Source of the DNA: UBA11400 sp964473555
Lineage (GTDB): Bacteria > Bacteroidota > Rhodothermia > Balneolales > HLUCCA01
Direction: 5' to 3'
NCBI GenBank assembly: GCA_964473555.1
Contig: CAYYPL010000001.1
Coordinates: 372,001-436,000, forward strand
DNA length: 64,000 bases
Position 1 is the first letter of the stretch; every line of letters begins with the position of its first letter. Under the pieces are notes generated by a model. That model was given only the letters and a program-made list of their open reading frames with translations, had not been told where the DNA came from and searched no databases. A program made the translations under genes and the position numbers. Below, piece after piece: positions 27,150 to 36,097 of this stretch.

Positions 27150-27189
27150 AAAAAAGGCCGGGGTGAGAAATCACGCTCGGCCTTTTTTT
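27150..27189 (+). terminator. Intrinsic terminator after nrdJ
   Basis: A-run, GGCCG (27156-27160), GTGA-GAAA-TCAC inner stem, CGGCC (27178-27182) and seven T (27183-27189). It lies 15 bases after the nrdJ stop; the A-run makes it usable from the other side too, where the M23 gene ends. Confidence 0.9.
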
Positions 27190-27224
27190 ACCACAAATAG
27201 AAGATGACTTTAAGAAGTTAAACG

Positions 27225-28199
27225 TTATTCCAAATTAGTGGACAGTTCGTTCTCTTCGTTGTAGCGCCGTAAGGTTACGTACTCTTCAGGACTAACATCG
27301 GCGAACATATAATTCAACGGATTTACTGCCCGGCCGTCCTTGTAGATTTCATAGTGGAGGTGTGGTCCTTCTACAATACCTGTGTTCCCTGTGTAACCAA
27401 TCAGTTCGCCTCGTTGCACTCTCCGACCAGGACGCATACCTGGGGCAAACGCGGACAAATGCGCATACAGACTTTCATATCCATATCCATGATCAATCTT
27501 CACGGTCAGTCCATACGTAGAGTATCTGGAAGCCATACTGACTCGCCCGTCACCTGTAGCATAGACTGGTGTACCAATTCTGGCCCTGAAATCAATTCCT
27601 TCGTGCATCCTCCTGAATCTGTATACAGGATGCATTCTCATACCAAACTCACTGATCACAACACTGTTGATGGGACGTATAGCAGGCAAATGCAGCATCA
27701 TTTGTTGATTGTCATTGTACTGTTTCTTGATCTCTTCAAGGCTCAGTTTCTGTAAATTGATCTGCCTTTCTAGACTCTCCAAATTAGAGACGGTCCATTT
27801 GAGGAGTTCAGCAGAATCTCTGTTGTAGATGTCAAACTTGGCCAATTCATCGCTTCCACCTGTACCAGCTTTTCGTTCATCCTCAGAAATTTCGTCGAGT
27901 CCTAGGATTGCCCTGTAAAGTTCATTATCGTTTTGAGCAAGTAATTTTAAATCTTCATCAAACGTTCTTATTGTATTCTGAGTTTTTGTGAGCTGATTCA
28001 GAAGTTCTTTGTTTTCAGCTTTTAAAGCGATTTCAGCTGGTGTACCGGCATAAGTAGATAATAATATAATAAGCAGCCCTGATATTACTAGACCGTATAG
28101 AATCAATTGCGAAACAGTATGAACTAATCGTTCGCCGGGTTTATATTCAACCTGGACAAATCCCTGTTCTGCTTCATCGTAATAGTAAAACGTACTCAA
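27225..28199 (-). CDS. M23-family metallopeptidase, membrane anchored
   Basis: The protein has 324 residues. One membrane helix (LILYGLVISGLLIILLSTYAG, about 33-53) is followed by a helical, probably coiled-coil stretch (75-165) and a LytM/M23 domain (about 180-300). The zinc and catalytic motifs are MHEGIDF (HxxxD) and GPHLHYEI (HxH). It probably cuts peptidoglycan cross-links in the periplasm, or activates amidases as EnvC-type proteins do; all metal ligands are present here, so it may be active. The start is TTG 28199; no in-frame ATG is closer than the helix. Confidence 0.88.
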   Translation of the reverse strand: MSTFYYYDEAEQGFVQVEYKPGERLVHTVSQLILYGLVISGLLIILLSTYAGTPAEIALKAENKELLNQLTKTQNTIRTFDEDLKLLAQNDNELYRAILGLDEISEDERKAGTGGSDELAKFDIYNRDSAELLKWTVSNLESLERQINLQKLSLEEIKKQYNDNQQMMLHLPAIRPINSVVISEFGMRMHPVYRFRRMHEGIDFRARIGTPVYATGDGRVSMASRYSTYGLTVKIDHGYGYESLYAHLSAFAPGMRPGRRVQRGELIGYTGNTGIVEGPHLHYEIYKDGRAVNPLNYMFADVSPEEYVTLRRYNEENELSTNLE

Positions 28200-28263
28200 G
28201 ACTAAAAAAGCTTTAATTTGTTATCTGATACGATTGTCGCGACAAGTTAAGAAGAATAGTTCT

Positions 28264-29292
28264 TTATTCTAAGTCACCTTCAAAATAATCAACCGCACGA
28301 TCAGGTGCAGTTCGTTTATGTCCTTTGTCGGCAATTTTTTTCCGGATGATGTCCTGGAAAGCCACCGCAGCATCGTATCCGTAGTGGTTTAACAAGTGAT
28401 TCATAGCAATTACTTCAGCAATGACAGTAATATTTTTCCCGGGGGTAATTGGAAGTCTGGTTACTGGAATCGAAACATCCATGATAGGTAACGTTTCTTT
28501 ATCCAGACCGGTTCTGTCTATTTTGGTTCCTTCATCCCATAAGAATAAATCAATAACTACTTCCAGACGTTTTTGATATCTGACAGAACGAATTCCAAAC
28601 ATCGACATAACATCAATGATACCCAAACCGCGTATCTCCATGAAGTGCTTGTTCATATCAGTTGCCGAGGCCATGAGAACATTGTTTTTTCTTGTTAGAA
28701 CTACCACATCATCGGCAACCAGTCGGTGCCCACGTTCAACCAGATCCAGCGCTACTTCACTTTTGCCAATTCCAGACTTTCCGGAAATCAATATCCCAAT
28801 ACCATATACATCAACCATGGATCCATGAACTACGGTTTGAATAGCAAACTGGTCTTCCAGGAAATCCCTTAGAAGGAACATAAATTTGGTTGATTCAACT
28901 GGAGTTCTAAATACGGGTATGAAATGATCCTGTGCCAGCTGCATGAGATAATCGGGAAGCGTATTACCATGCGTAAGGAAAATTACAGGCAGATCGAAAC
29001 TAAGAATCTGCCCGAATGATACAAGTTGATTCTCTTTAGGCAGGTTCGCCAGATACTCACACTCCGTATTTCCAAGAATTTGAATTCTTTGGAATTGGTA
29101 CAATTTCAAGTAACCAGCCAAAGCAAGCCCGGGTCTGTGCAGATCGGGTTCATAAATGAAACGATTTGCACAGGCATGTGGGGCTGCACAACATTCCAAG
29201 TCTATTCTAACGGATTTCCTCAGAGAATGAATGAGGTATTCAACGCTGATTTGCTCTTTTCTTGGAATCGGAGTATGAGGACCAATTGGCAT
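28264..29292 (-). CDS. hprK: HPr kinase/phosphorylase
   Basis: The protein has 342 residues. The N-terminal domain (1-140) and the kinase domain carry the P-loop GKSGIGKSE, followed by VERGHRLVADDVV, the signature MEIRGLGIIDVMSMFG and the C-terminal EVIAMNHLLNHYGYDAA. It phosphorylates and dephosphorylates Ser46 of HPr in carbon regulation, or a substitute in bacteria without sugar PTS. It starts two bases after the hpf stop, so xer, hpf and hprK form an operon. No HPr or PTS gene is in the window. Confidence 0.95.
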   Translation of the reverse strand: MPIGPHTPIPRKEQISVEYLIHSLRKSVRIDLECCAAPHACANRFIYEPDLHRPGLALAGYLKLYQFQRIQILGNTECEYLANLPKENQLVSFGQILSFDLPVIFLTHGNTLPDYLMQLAQDHFIPVFRTPVESTKFMFLLRDFLEDQFAIQTVVHGSMVDVYGIGILISGKSGIGKSEVALDLVERGHRLVADDVVVLTRKNNVLMASATDMNKHFMEIRGLGIIDVMSMFGIRSVRYQKRLEVVIDLFLWDEGTKIDRTGLDKETLPIMDVSIPVTRLPITPGKNITVIAEVIAMNHLLNHYGYDAAVAFQDIIRKKIADKGHKRTAPDRAVDYFEGDLE

Positions 29293-29294
29293 CG

Positions 29295-29594
29295 TTAACC
29301 TTTCGCAAACCGTTTTTCTTTGTATTTAAGTAGTTGTCTGGTCATATTCTCTACAGCATGGCCGATAGCCTGTTCATAAGTAGCAGCTGTTTCTGTAGCT
29401 ACAAGCGTAGTTCCAGTTACTGTTACCGTAAGCTCGGCCCCCTGAGGATTATCGTGAGATTCATGTGGTGACAAAACAATATCACAGTCTTGTATGCCAT
29501 CATAAAATCGTTCAAGTTTCTTGACTGCATTCAAGGAATGTTCTTGTAGTCGTTCACTTGCATTAAAGTGTCTGGCAGTGAAACTTGTATTCAT
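29295..29594 (-). CDS. hpf: Ribosome hibernation-promoting factor, short form
   Basis: The protein has 99 residues with a single HPF/RaiA domain: FTARHFNASERLQEHSLNAVKKLERFYDGI, then ELTVTVTGTTLVATETAATYEQAIGHAVENMTRQLLKYKEK. It lacks the C-terminal extension of long HPF, so it would belong to the kind that stabilises idle ribosomes together with RMF or alone. An AGGAGA ribosome site is seen seven bases before the ATG. It lies between the recombinase (11 bases) and hprK (2 bases). Confidence 0.92.
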   Translation of the reverse strand: MNTSFTARHFNASERLQEHSLNAVKKLERFYDGIQDCDIVLSPHESHDNPQGAELTVTVTGTTLVATETAATYEQAIGHAVENMTRQLLKYKEKRFAKG

Positions 29595-29605
29595 ATCGTC
29601 TCCTG

Positions 29606-30550
29606 TTAGTTAGAAGTGGATTTTTCAGCCCTTGGATGGGCGCTTTTATAGTGCTTTTTCAATGCTTCAACACTTGTTGAAGCATAAATTTGTGTCGTTC
29701 CCAGGCTACTGTGACCTAATAGTTCCTTAATTACCCTAATATCGGCTCCCGCGTCTAATAAGTGCGTAGCGAAGCTATGCCTAAGGGCATGTGGACTCTT
29801 TTTCTTTGCTTCAGTCTGCTCTGATAAAAAAGATTTTACCAGACGTTGAACCATTCTTGCATTAACTCGTTTTCCTTTTTTGGTCAATAATAAGGCTGTA
29901 TCTGATTCATGATCTGATGTATTAAATAAAAGATGCCTGTGAGTTAAATAGGCTCTAAGTGGGTCAATTACTGCGTCGCCAAATGGTACGATTCTCTGTT
30001 TGTTACCTTTCCCTGTAACCTTGATCTGTCGTTGTTCGATGGATAAATCGGCTAAATCTAATTGAATGAGTTCACTCAATCGTATACCAGTTGAGTATAA
30101 TATTTCCAAAATCAACTGATTACGGATAGATTCGACGTGTTCAATTTCAGTTTCTGAATGGATACTATAATCTACCTCATAATCATTCAGAGCGGTATTA
30201 ATCTGCTGTTGAGAAATATATTTTGGGATCCTTTTTTCAGATTTAGGGGTGATTAATAGTCCACTCGAATCTTTAGCGATATAGCCACGCTTGAATGCAT
30301 ATTTTAAAAATGATCGGATACAAGCAATCTTTCGTTGAAGCGTAGAGCGTTTATAGCCCTGTCGATTTAACATACCAACAAAAAAACGTAGATGATGTTT
30401 GTCGATCTCTGTTAAATCATTCGTTGCATGGTTCTCCTCCATGTAGATATGAAACTGATTCAAATCTCCGTGATATGAACTTAATGTCGTATCCGGAGCA
30501 TTTCGCTCGATTTTCAGATAACGGATATATTTGTCAATTATCTCCTTCAT
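29606..30550 (-). CDS. xerC: Tyrosine recombinase XerC/XerD
   Basis: The protein has 314 residues from ATG 30550 (an upstream TTG at 30559 is possible). An N-terminal SAM-like DNA-binding domain (YIRYLKIERNAPDTTLSSYHGDLNQF) is followed by a catalytic domain with Arg in STGIRLSEL, Lys in TGKGNKQR, HALRHSFATHLLDAGADI, LLGHSSL and the nucleophile Tyr in TTQIYAS. The size and absence of nearby integrase targets point to the housekeeping enzyme that resolves chromosome dimers. C and D paralogues cannot be separated by eye. It leads the xer-hpf-hprK operon. Confidence 0.9.
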   Translation of the reverse strand: MKEIIDKYIRYLKIERNAPDTTLSSYHGDLNQFHIYMEENHATNDLTEIDKHHLRFFVGMLNRQGYKRSTLQRKIACIRSFLKYAFKRGYIAKDSSGLLITPKSEKRIPKYISQQQINTALNDYEVDYSIHSETEIEHVESIRNQLILEILYSTGIRLSELIQLDLADLSIEQRQIKVTGKGNKQRIVPFGDAVIDPLRAYLTHRHLLFNTSDHESDTALLLTKKGKRVNARMVQRLVKSFLSEQTEAKKKSPHALRHSFATHLLDAGADIRVIKELLGHSSLGTTQIYASTSVEALKKHYKSAHPRAEKSTSN

Positions 30551-30621
30551 TACCCGCAATATGGCACTTTAAAAAATAAAAGAAAATGACTTTTGACAGT
30601 ATTGGTTAACTTTATTTGAGT

Positions 30622-31788
30622 TTAAACAGATCTGTTTTTCCAATTTACTTTTTTACCCGTCAATTTATCCAAAAGTACAATCAAAGCTAATCGATTAAAC
30701 CAAAGTACTCCCAGAACATGAAGTACTCCAAACGGGCGCTGCCATCTATTTTTTTCATCCATTTGATATCGTATGAGTATTGGAAGAAGAATCATAGATA
30801 TTGATAACACGATCATTGAACCCTCATTCATCAATAATCCAATAAACAAGGTTACCCATGGTAATACGTACGCACATGCGTGGAGGAGCCAACTTAACAG
30901 AAACAACGGGATGTTATATCCAAATCCAGCAAGGAAGTTTTTTCTGAATCCCTGAAGGATCTCTGCTTCAGCGGAATACATCCTGCAACTGAATGAATCA
31001 TTGCCATGAAACATCCTGAAATTGAAGTTGTTGGCTCTGATCAATCTGGCTAATTGTACATCTTCAACCACCTGATCTTTAACCTTTTCATGTCCACCAA
31101 TCACACCGTAACAGCTTTTCGTGAATATCATACATTGTCCGCAAGCTGCCGCAAATGATGATCTAAACCGAGGAATCAATTGGTTGGGCATCCATTTGGG
31201 ATCTGAATGAGTATACTTGATGGGTAATAAGGTATAAATCACAAAATACATGTGAGGTATAATCACTTTCTCCCAAAATGATCCAAGTATTTGAAAAGGC
31301 CATACAGTTAATGCGTCTAATCGATAGGTACTTATTGCCGTATCTACAGACCCTAGAAAAGTGGGTTCGAGTCGTGTGTCTGCATCAATGAAAACCAGTA
31401 CTTGTCCAGTTGCCTGTTTTGACAACTGATGACATGCCCAATTTTTACCTAACCAGTGGTCCGGCTTCTGTTCACCCTGGATTATCTTCACATTCAGTGT
31501 CGGATGATCTTTCTTGAACGAGTTCAGGATCGACAACGTGTGATCTGTTGAACGGTCATCCAGAATGATGATTTCATAATTTGAATACGACTGATTCGCT
31601 ACGGATGCCAGGCAATGGGTGATTGACTTCTCTTCATTTCTGGCTGGGATGAGCACTGAGTAGAAATACCTCGGGGATGAGTTCGGTTTAGGCAGATTCG
31701 TTAATTGATGTGTATTCCTTATAAATACAATCACTTGAAATGATATAAACGATAATCCAAGATAGAGGGCGTAATACAGAAGTTCCAT
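30622..31788 (-). CDS. Family 2 glycosyltransferase, membrane bound (CruC-like candidate)
   Basis: The protein has about 388 residues from ATG 31788; the frame also allows ATG 31833. A membrane helix at the N terminus (LLYYALYLGLSFISFQVIVF) precedes a GT-A domain with SVLIPARNEEKSI, YEIIILDDRSTDHT and VLVFIDADTRLEP (DxD). Several C-terminal helices follow (GYNIPLFLLSWLLHACAYVLPWVTLFIGL). Enzymes of this layout add sugars to lipids. A divergent CrtC-like hydratase and a nearby acyltransferase make a carotenoid glycosyltransferase of the CruC kind likely; this is an inference from context. Confidence 0.8.
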   Translation of the reverse strand: MELLYYALYLGLSFISFQVIVFIRNTHQLTNLPKPNSSPRYFYSVLIPARNEEKSITHCLASVANQSYSNYEIIILDDRSTDHTLSILNSFKKDHPTLNVKIIQGEQKPDHWLGKNWACHQLSKQATGQVLVFIDADTRLEPTFLGSVDTAISTYRLDALTVWPFQILGSFWEKVIIPHMYFVIYTLLPIKYTHSDPKWMPNQLIPRFRSSFAAACGQCMIFTKSCYGVIGGHEKVKDQVVEDVQLARLIRANNFNFRMFHGNDSFSCRMYSAEAEILQGFRKNFLAGFGYNIPLFLLSWLLHACAYVLPWVTLFIGLLMNEGSMIVLSISMILLPILIRYQMDEKNRWQRPFGVLHVLGVLWFNRLALIVLLDKLTGKKVNWKNRSV

Positions 31789-31873
31789 GTGATCAATTAG
31801 GTACGTGACAGAAAATAGTTCAAATAGAATCATTTAACATACAATGGTTGAAAGAATCAGCGTATATTTGTTC

Positions 31874-32974
31874 ATGATTATAGAGACAAATTATCAATTA
31901 GATATTCCTGTATTAAAAACGACTACTGGCAGTTATGAGTGGTGGTACTTCGATGGAGAAGATCACAAAGGCGAGTATCAGTTTGTTGTCATTTTCTTCG
32001 AGGGATGTCCTTTTTCTCCCGATTATATTCGTACCAGCGAAAAATATCCCGATCATGTAAATTCTTTTGCAGAAGAACACCCTGCAATCAGTATTTCTGT
32101 GTATCGTAATGGTAAAACCATTTTTTATTCACTGGCCGAGTATTCTAAAAGTGAGTCTATCTTTAATAGGGATAAAATATCTGTAAAGGTAGGAAAAAAT
32201 ACGCTTGAAGGCTTCATCGAGAACGAGCAATTGGTATTTGCGCTGCGACTGGAGGAATTACTCCCAACCGGTGAGAAATTTTCTGGAATTTTGAGGTTTA
32301 GCTCACCTGCTATTAAAAATGGTCTGCTAAAAACGGACTCCGACACCGAAAACACTCAGTCACACACCTGGAATCTGACGCAGCCAAAGGCATTTGTAAA
32401 AGGAGTAATTTCAATCAATCAAAAAGACAGGCACGAGAAGCCAATTATTTTTGAGGGAACAGGCTATCACGACCATAACCTGGGTATTGAACCCATGAGA
32501 AATGCGTTCAAGGACTGGTATTGGGGTCGTATTCACTTCAATGACCTTACATTGGTTTACTATCTCATGAACCAACACGGTAATATTGTACCTAAAGCGT
32601 GGTTAATTGGACCAGACAATGCTTCGATTCTTGATGAAACTACCGACATTCAAGTAGATGGAAACAAGACCAATGCTTTTTTGTTATCTGCAGGCAGAAG
32701 GATTGTTATAAAATTTGAAAAAAGAAGAATACAGTTAAATACCGAAGATGTACTCGACAGCGGACCATTTTATTATCGTTTTAATGTATCTGCGCGTCTG
32801 ACTTCCGCAGACGAAGAAGAAAATCAGTACACTAGTGGAATCGCAGAATATATCCGCCCGGAAAGAATCAGGAAACGAATTTTCTGGCCTTTGGTTCGAA
32901 TGCGATTCAGATATACATCTAAACGCCCAAACTGGGTTCAGAAATCATCCTTTTTATACAAGTGGACCTGGTAA
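31874..32974 (+). CDS. CrtC-like carotenoid 1,2-hydratase (hydroxyneurosporene synthase family)
   Basis: The protein has 366 residues from ATG 31874; ATG 31844 is also possible but adds ten unlikely residues. The family features are TTTGSYEWWYFDGEDHKGEYQFVVIFFEG near the N terminus and FEGTGYHDHNLGIEPMRNAFKDWYWGRIHF in the middle, both typical of the CrtC/AttH-like lipocalin-type fold. CrtC adds water to the terminal double bond of an acyclic carotenoid end, giving the hydroxyl that is later glycosylated. Neighbours are a membrane glycosyltransferase and an acyltransferase, which fits. Some relatives have other substrates. Confidence 0.72.
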   Translation: MIIETNYQLDIPVLKTTTGSYEWWYFDGEDHKGEYQFVVIFFEGCPFSPDYIRTSEKYPDHVNSFAEEHPAISISVYRNGKTIFYSLAEYSKSESIFNRDKISVKVGKNTLEGFIENEQLVFALRLEELLPTGEKFSGILRFSSPAIKNGLLKTDSDTENTQSHTWNLTQPKAFVKGVISINQKDRHEKPIIFEGTGYHDHNLGIEPMRNAFKDWYWGRIHFNDLTLVYYLMNQHGNIVPKAWLIGPDNASILDETTDIQVDGNKTNAFLLSAGRRIVIKFEKRRIQLNTEDVLDSGPFYYRFNVSARLTSADEEENQYTSGIAEYIRPERIRKRIFWPLVRMRFRYTSKRPNWVQKSSFLYKWTW

Positions 32975-32990
32975 CCTGTAATTCTAGCAT

Positions 32991-33671
32991 TCAAAATAAT
33001 CTCTTAAATGATTCTATTTCTGAGAGGCTGGATGTTCTTAGTCTACACAAATTGTGATTCATAAGTTTACTGATATCATGGACAGTATCTGTTTTTGATA
33101 CACCTTTGGGGTGAACTAGGGAAGGACTGATGTCAATAAAAAAATCGGGCTTATCGCCATTCTGATACGATATGTGCATCGATATGCACACCAAATCGCA
33201 TACGGGCGCCCAATCTAACAATTTAGTAACGCCGGACTCAATGCGAATAGGTTCATGTGGCTGACTAAACTTTCCTTCTGGGTAAAGAAACAAACAAGCA
33301 TTCGGTACTCTCAACCATTGAGCTGCATAATCAAGACTTGAAAGGGCAGACTTCGGATTGTTTCTGTTTATTGAAAAAGCTCCTATTTTTGAGAAGAAAG
33401 GATACGCTCTCATTTGTTTGTCTTCCATGATGGCACGTGCATGTTGGTGGAATATAAATTCATTCAACACTAACGGGGTCAAGCCATCCCACCAGTAATG
33501 ATGATTACAAATGTATAATGTAGCCTTGGTACGGTCTATTGTATGACCGTTTCTTACATATAAGCTACGAAATCGCCGTTTCATCAGATACCAGCTGTAC
33601 CATTTGAAAAACGAAATGACGAATACAGATTCCCGTGCAGGGATGAAATCTTTCTGTTTACTGCTTTCCAT
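32991..33671 (-). CDS. PlsC-type acyltransferase (CruD-like candidate)
   Basis: The protein has 226 residues. The HX4D motif is NHHYWWD and the second motif is LFLYPEGKFS, with FSINRNNPKSA between; these define the glycerolphosphate/lysophosphatidate acyltransferase fold. It is shorter than usual PlsC and lacks the hydrophobic N terminus. Beside a glycosyltransferase and a CrtC-like gene it resembles CruD, which acylates carotenoid glycosides in green sulfur bacteria. Ordinary phospholipid acylation remains possible. Confidence 0.75.
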   Translation of the reverse strand: MESSKQKDFIPARESVFVISFFKWYSWYLMKRRFRSLYVRNGHTIDRTKATLYICNHHYWWDGLTPLVLNEFIFHQHARAIMEDKQMRAYPFFSKIGAFSINRNNPKSALSSLDYAAQWLRVPNACLFLYPEGKFSQPHEPIRIESGVTKLLDWAPVCDLVCISMHISYQNGDKPDFFIDISPSLVHPKGVSKTDTVHDISKLMNHNLCRLRTSSLSEIESFKRLF

Positions 33672-33685
33672 ATACCAGTTTTAAA

Positions 33686-34333
33686 ATGATCCCCAAGATA
33701 ACCCTCGTTCATCCCGAAATCGAATCTTATGCCGAAGATATTTCACGTATTACTAACGCTGATCATCTAAACTTAGTTTCTGATACCCAGAATTCCCTGC
33801 TCCACAGCGATATGCTCAGTGGGAACCAGGTTGGGTCACTACTACATCTTCTTATCAAAATGATTGATGCTAGATACATTGTCGAAGTCGGTATGTTCAC
33901 GGGTTCAGCTGCTTTGACAATGGCTCAGGCTGCGAATGAGGATGCCAAGGTATACGCTCTGGAAATGAATGAAAAATATATTAAGATCGCAGAAAGGAAC
34001 TTCAAATCTGCAATCGATGGCCATAAAATACAAATAGTCAGGGGAAATGCACGAGATACCGTACATGACCTGTCAAATGGTATAGATTTATGTTTCCTGG
34101 ATGCTGATAAAGATTTCTACCCATCTTATTATGAGGTACTGATTCAAAAACTCAGGCCCGGTGGCATCATGGTCCTAGATAACATGCTTTGGTATGGTAA
34201 TGTTCTCCATCCTGGAGTTGACCGAAAAGCACTGGCAATCGATTCGTTAAACCGTAGAATCAAAGAAGATCTCAGAGTGGACTCGGTACTACTAACCGTA
34301 CGCGATGGATTACATGTTTTGAGAAAGCGCTGA
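33686..34333 (+). CDS. SAM-dependent O-methyltransferase (caffeoyl-CoA type)
   Basis: The protein has 215 residues. A class I methyltransferase with the family pattern LLHLLIKMIDARYIVEVGMFTGSAALTMAQA, VYALEMNEKYIKIAERNF, IDLCFLDADKDFYPSYYE (metal-binding Asp) and GGIMVLDNMLWYGNVLHPGV. Family members methylate catechol-like hydroxyls with a divalent metal. The substrate is unknown. It is divergent from the acyltransferase with a 14-base gap; a link to carotenoid tailoring is possible but not shown. Confidence 0.85.
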   Translation: MIPKITLVHPEIESYAEDISRITNADHLNLVSDTQNSLLHSDMLSGNQVGSLLHLLIKMIDARYIVEVGMFTGSAALTMAQAANEDAKVYALEMNEKYIKIAERNFKSAIDGHKIQIVRGNARDTVHDLSNGIDLCFLDADKDFYPSYYEVLIQKLRPGGIMVLDNMLWYGNVLHPGVDRKALAIDSLNRRIKEDLRVDSVLLTVRDGLHVLRKR

Positions 34334-34339
34334 ACCTAT

Positions 34340-35365
34340 TTATTCGTGAATCGAAAATGTCCTTAAAAACAATCTAACCAGATCGTCTCTTGTTATCTCG
34401 ACTGCATTAGGTCGTTGCTCAAATACTATCTGTCCATCCAAATCTTTAGAGACATGAAATGTGAAAACATATCCTGAATAATCACCATCCCAACCTTTGA
34501 CTGTGCCAAATCTTAGGTCATAAGCGTTGAATTCGTCCAATTTGGAGTCATACTCTACGAGTTGAAAGCCTTTGGAAAACCATTCCAGAGTTTTAACTGC
34601 TCGAGATTGTATGAATTCATCAGGATATGGATTGCTTTTCGATTCAAATTGAAATTCTAATGGTGTACTTTTTGAATCAAATACCGAGAAATATGTTTGA
34701 TAGAATCCATCACCACTATCAATGAGACCCCGCCAAAGAAATGAAGTAAATGGACCAGGGATTGTCATCATCGATTTGATCTCAATACCCTGGTTTTGTG
34801 CCTGTATCCTGATGTGATGTTGAGTGTAAAGCTTTAGGCCTACGGTTAACAGGATATACAAAGATGAGTAAATCAACCCTTTTTTCACCAATGTACTATA
34901 TGTTTCAAAATTCGTTTTCTTCATCGATTTTATAAGAAAAAACCCCAACACGGACGTGTATATAGGATCAATGATGAATAGTGAATTGATTTCGAAACCA
35001 TAATTCGATATCGGATTCAGTAATTGAGTGCCGTATCCTGTAAACAAGTCCAGGAATGGATGAGTGAATAAGGACCAAAAAAACACCGTTGCCCATGTTT
35101 TGAACATGAATTTGTCCCTACCATAAATGAACCAGGGTATCAGTGCAATTAAGGGAGCAGTTAGGGGTGCAAAAAAAACAGAGTGTGAAAACCCTCTGTG
35201 AATCATCAGGTAGGAGACAGGATCGTAGATTAGTCCGAGCAGTACATCCAAATCCGGAATAGTACCACCTATAGCACCCCAAAGTGCTGCCTTATTGCCT
35301 AGTTTTTTTCCTCCAGTCAGCATCCCCACACTGGCACCAAGGAAAATTTGAGTTAAAGAATCCAT
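34340..35365 (-). CDS. Membrane-bound metal-dependent hydrolase (YdjM family)
   Basis: The protein has 341 residues. The N-terminal half holds MDSLTQIFLGASVGMLTGGKKLGNKAALWGAIGGTIPDLDVL and MIHRGFSHSVFFAPL, the His/Asp motifs of the YdjM/LexA-regulated membrane hydrolase family. Four or more membrane helices lie between about 60 and 185. The C-terminal part (about 195-340) is a soluble domain. The biological substrate of the family is not established. It is convergent with the methyltransferase gene. Confidence 0.82.
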   Translation of the reverse strand: MDSLTQIFLGASVGMLTGGKKLGNKAALWGAIGGTIPDLDVLLGLIYDPVSYLMIHRGFSHSVFFAPLTAPLIALIPWFIYGRDKFMFKTWATVFFWSLFTHPFLDLFTGYGTQLLNPISNYGFEINSLFIIDPIYTSVLGFFLIKSMKKTNFETYSTLVKKGLIYSSLYILLTVGLKLYTQHHIRIQAQNQGIEIKSMMTIPGPFTSFLWRGLIDSGDGFYQTYFSVFDSKSTPLEFQFESKSNPYPDEFIQSRAVKTLEWFSKGFQLVEYDSKLDEFNAYDLRFGTVKGWDGDYSGYVFTFHVSKDLDGQIVFEQRPNAVEITRDDLVRLFLRTFSIHE

Positions 35366-35401
35366 TTATAAATGTACGTTTTGGCTTTAAAACGCAACCG
35401 T

Positions 35402-36097
35402 TCATGTATTCGTTCTCAAATCGTTGCGAACAACTTCCTGAATTTTTCCTTGATGTATCCGTATGGTACGATGAGGATAATTTTTGACGAGGTCATAATT
35501 GTGAGTAACCATCAAAACTGCCATTCCTTTGTTATTGATGGATTTAAATAATTCCATGATATTTGCTGATACCTCAGGATCCAGGTTTCCAGTTGGTTCG
35601 TCAGCGAGCATGATTCGGGGCTCATTAGCCAATGCGCGGGCAATGACAACTCGTTGCTGTTCACCACCCGATAGTTCACCCGGCATTTGATGGCGCTTGT
35701 TACTTAATCCTACCATGGATAGTACTTCCATAACTCGTTGTTTAACGAAGGAAGGAGTCCTACCAGTTACCTGTAGGGCAAACGAAACATTATCATATAC
35801 ATTCCTGTCGGGTAGTAACTGAAAATCCTGAAACACGATTCCAAGTTTTCTTCTTAAGAACGGAACACTCTTGTCAGGTAATGAAGATATATCGGTGCCA
35901 TCTACAAGAATTCGACCTTCATGGGGAAGTACATCCCTGTAAATAAGTTTTAGAAAAGAACTTTTTCCTGCACCAGTTTGTCCAATGAGGTACACAAACT
36001 CACCATTCTGGAGCTTAAAATTAATCTTGTCGAGTACAAGTTTCCCTTCATAGACTACAGAAACGTCCTGAAATTCAATGACGGTTTGTTCACTCAT
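35402..36097 (-). CDS. ftsE: FtsE-like ABC ATPase
   Basis: The protein has 231 residues. Walker A GQTGAGKS, Q-loop FQDFQLLPDRNVYDNV, signature LSGGEQQR, Walker B IMLADEPTGNLDPE and the H-loop VTHNYDLV. The sequence matches FtsE better than LolD (QDFQLLPDRNV). FtsE with FtsX controls cell-wall hydrolysis at division. ftsX is not adjacent, which is unusual. It overlaps the methyltransferase gene by four bases (ATGA) and is last of a four-gene operon with the GWxTD gene and pdxA. Confidence 0.88.
   Translation of the reverse strand: MSEQTVIEFQDVSVVYEGKLVLDKINFKLQNGEFVYLIGQTGAGKSSFLKLIYRDVLPHEGRILVDGTDISSLPDKSVPFLRRKLGIVFQDFQLLPDRNVYDNVSFALQVTGRTPSFVKQRVMEVLSMVGLSNKRHQMPGELSGGEQQRVVIARALANEPRIMLADEPTGNLDPEVSANIMELFKSINNKGMAVLMVTHNYDLVKNYPHRTIRIHQGKIQEVVRNDLRTNT

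Noticed and set aside
31863..31870. TATATTTG box in front of the CrtC-like gene (and a similar one at 46145-46152)
   Set aside because: They match the consensus but sit three or four bases before the start codon, too close for a promoter unless the mRNA is leaderless; no -33 element at the right distance.
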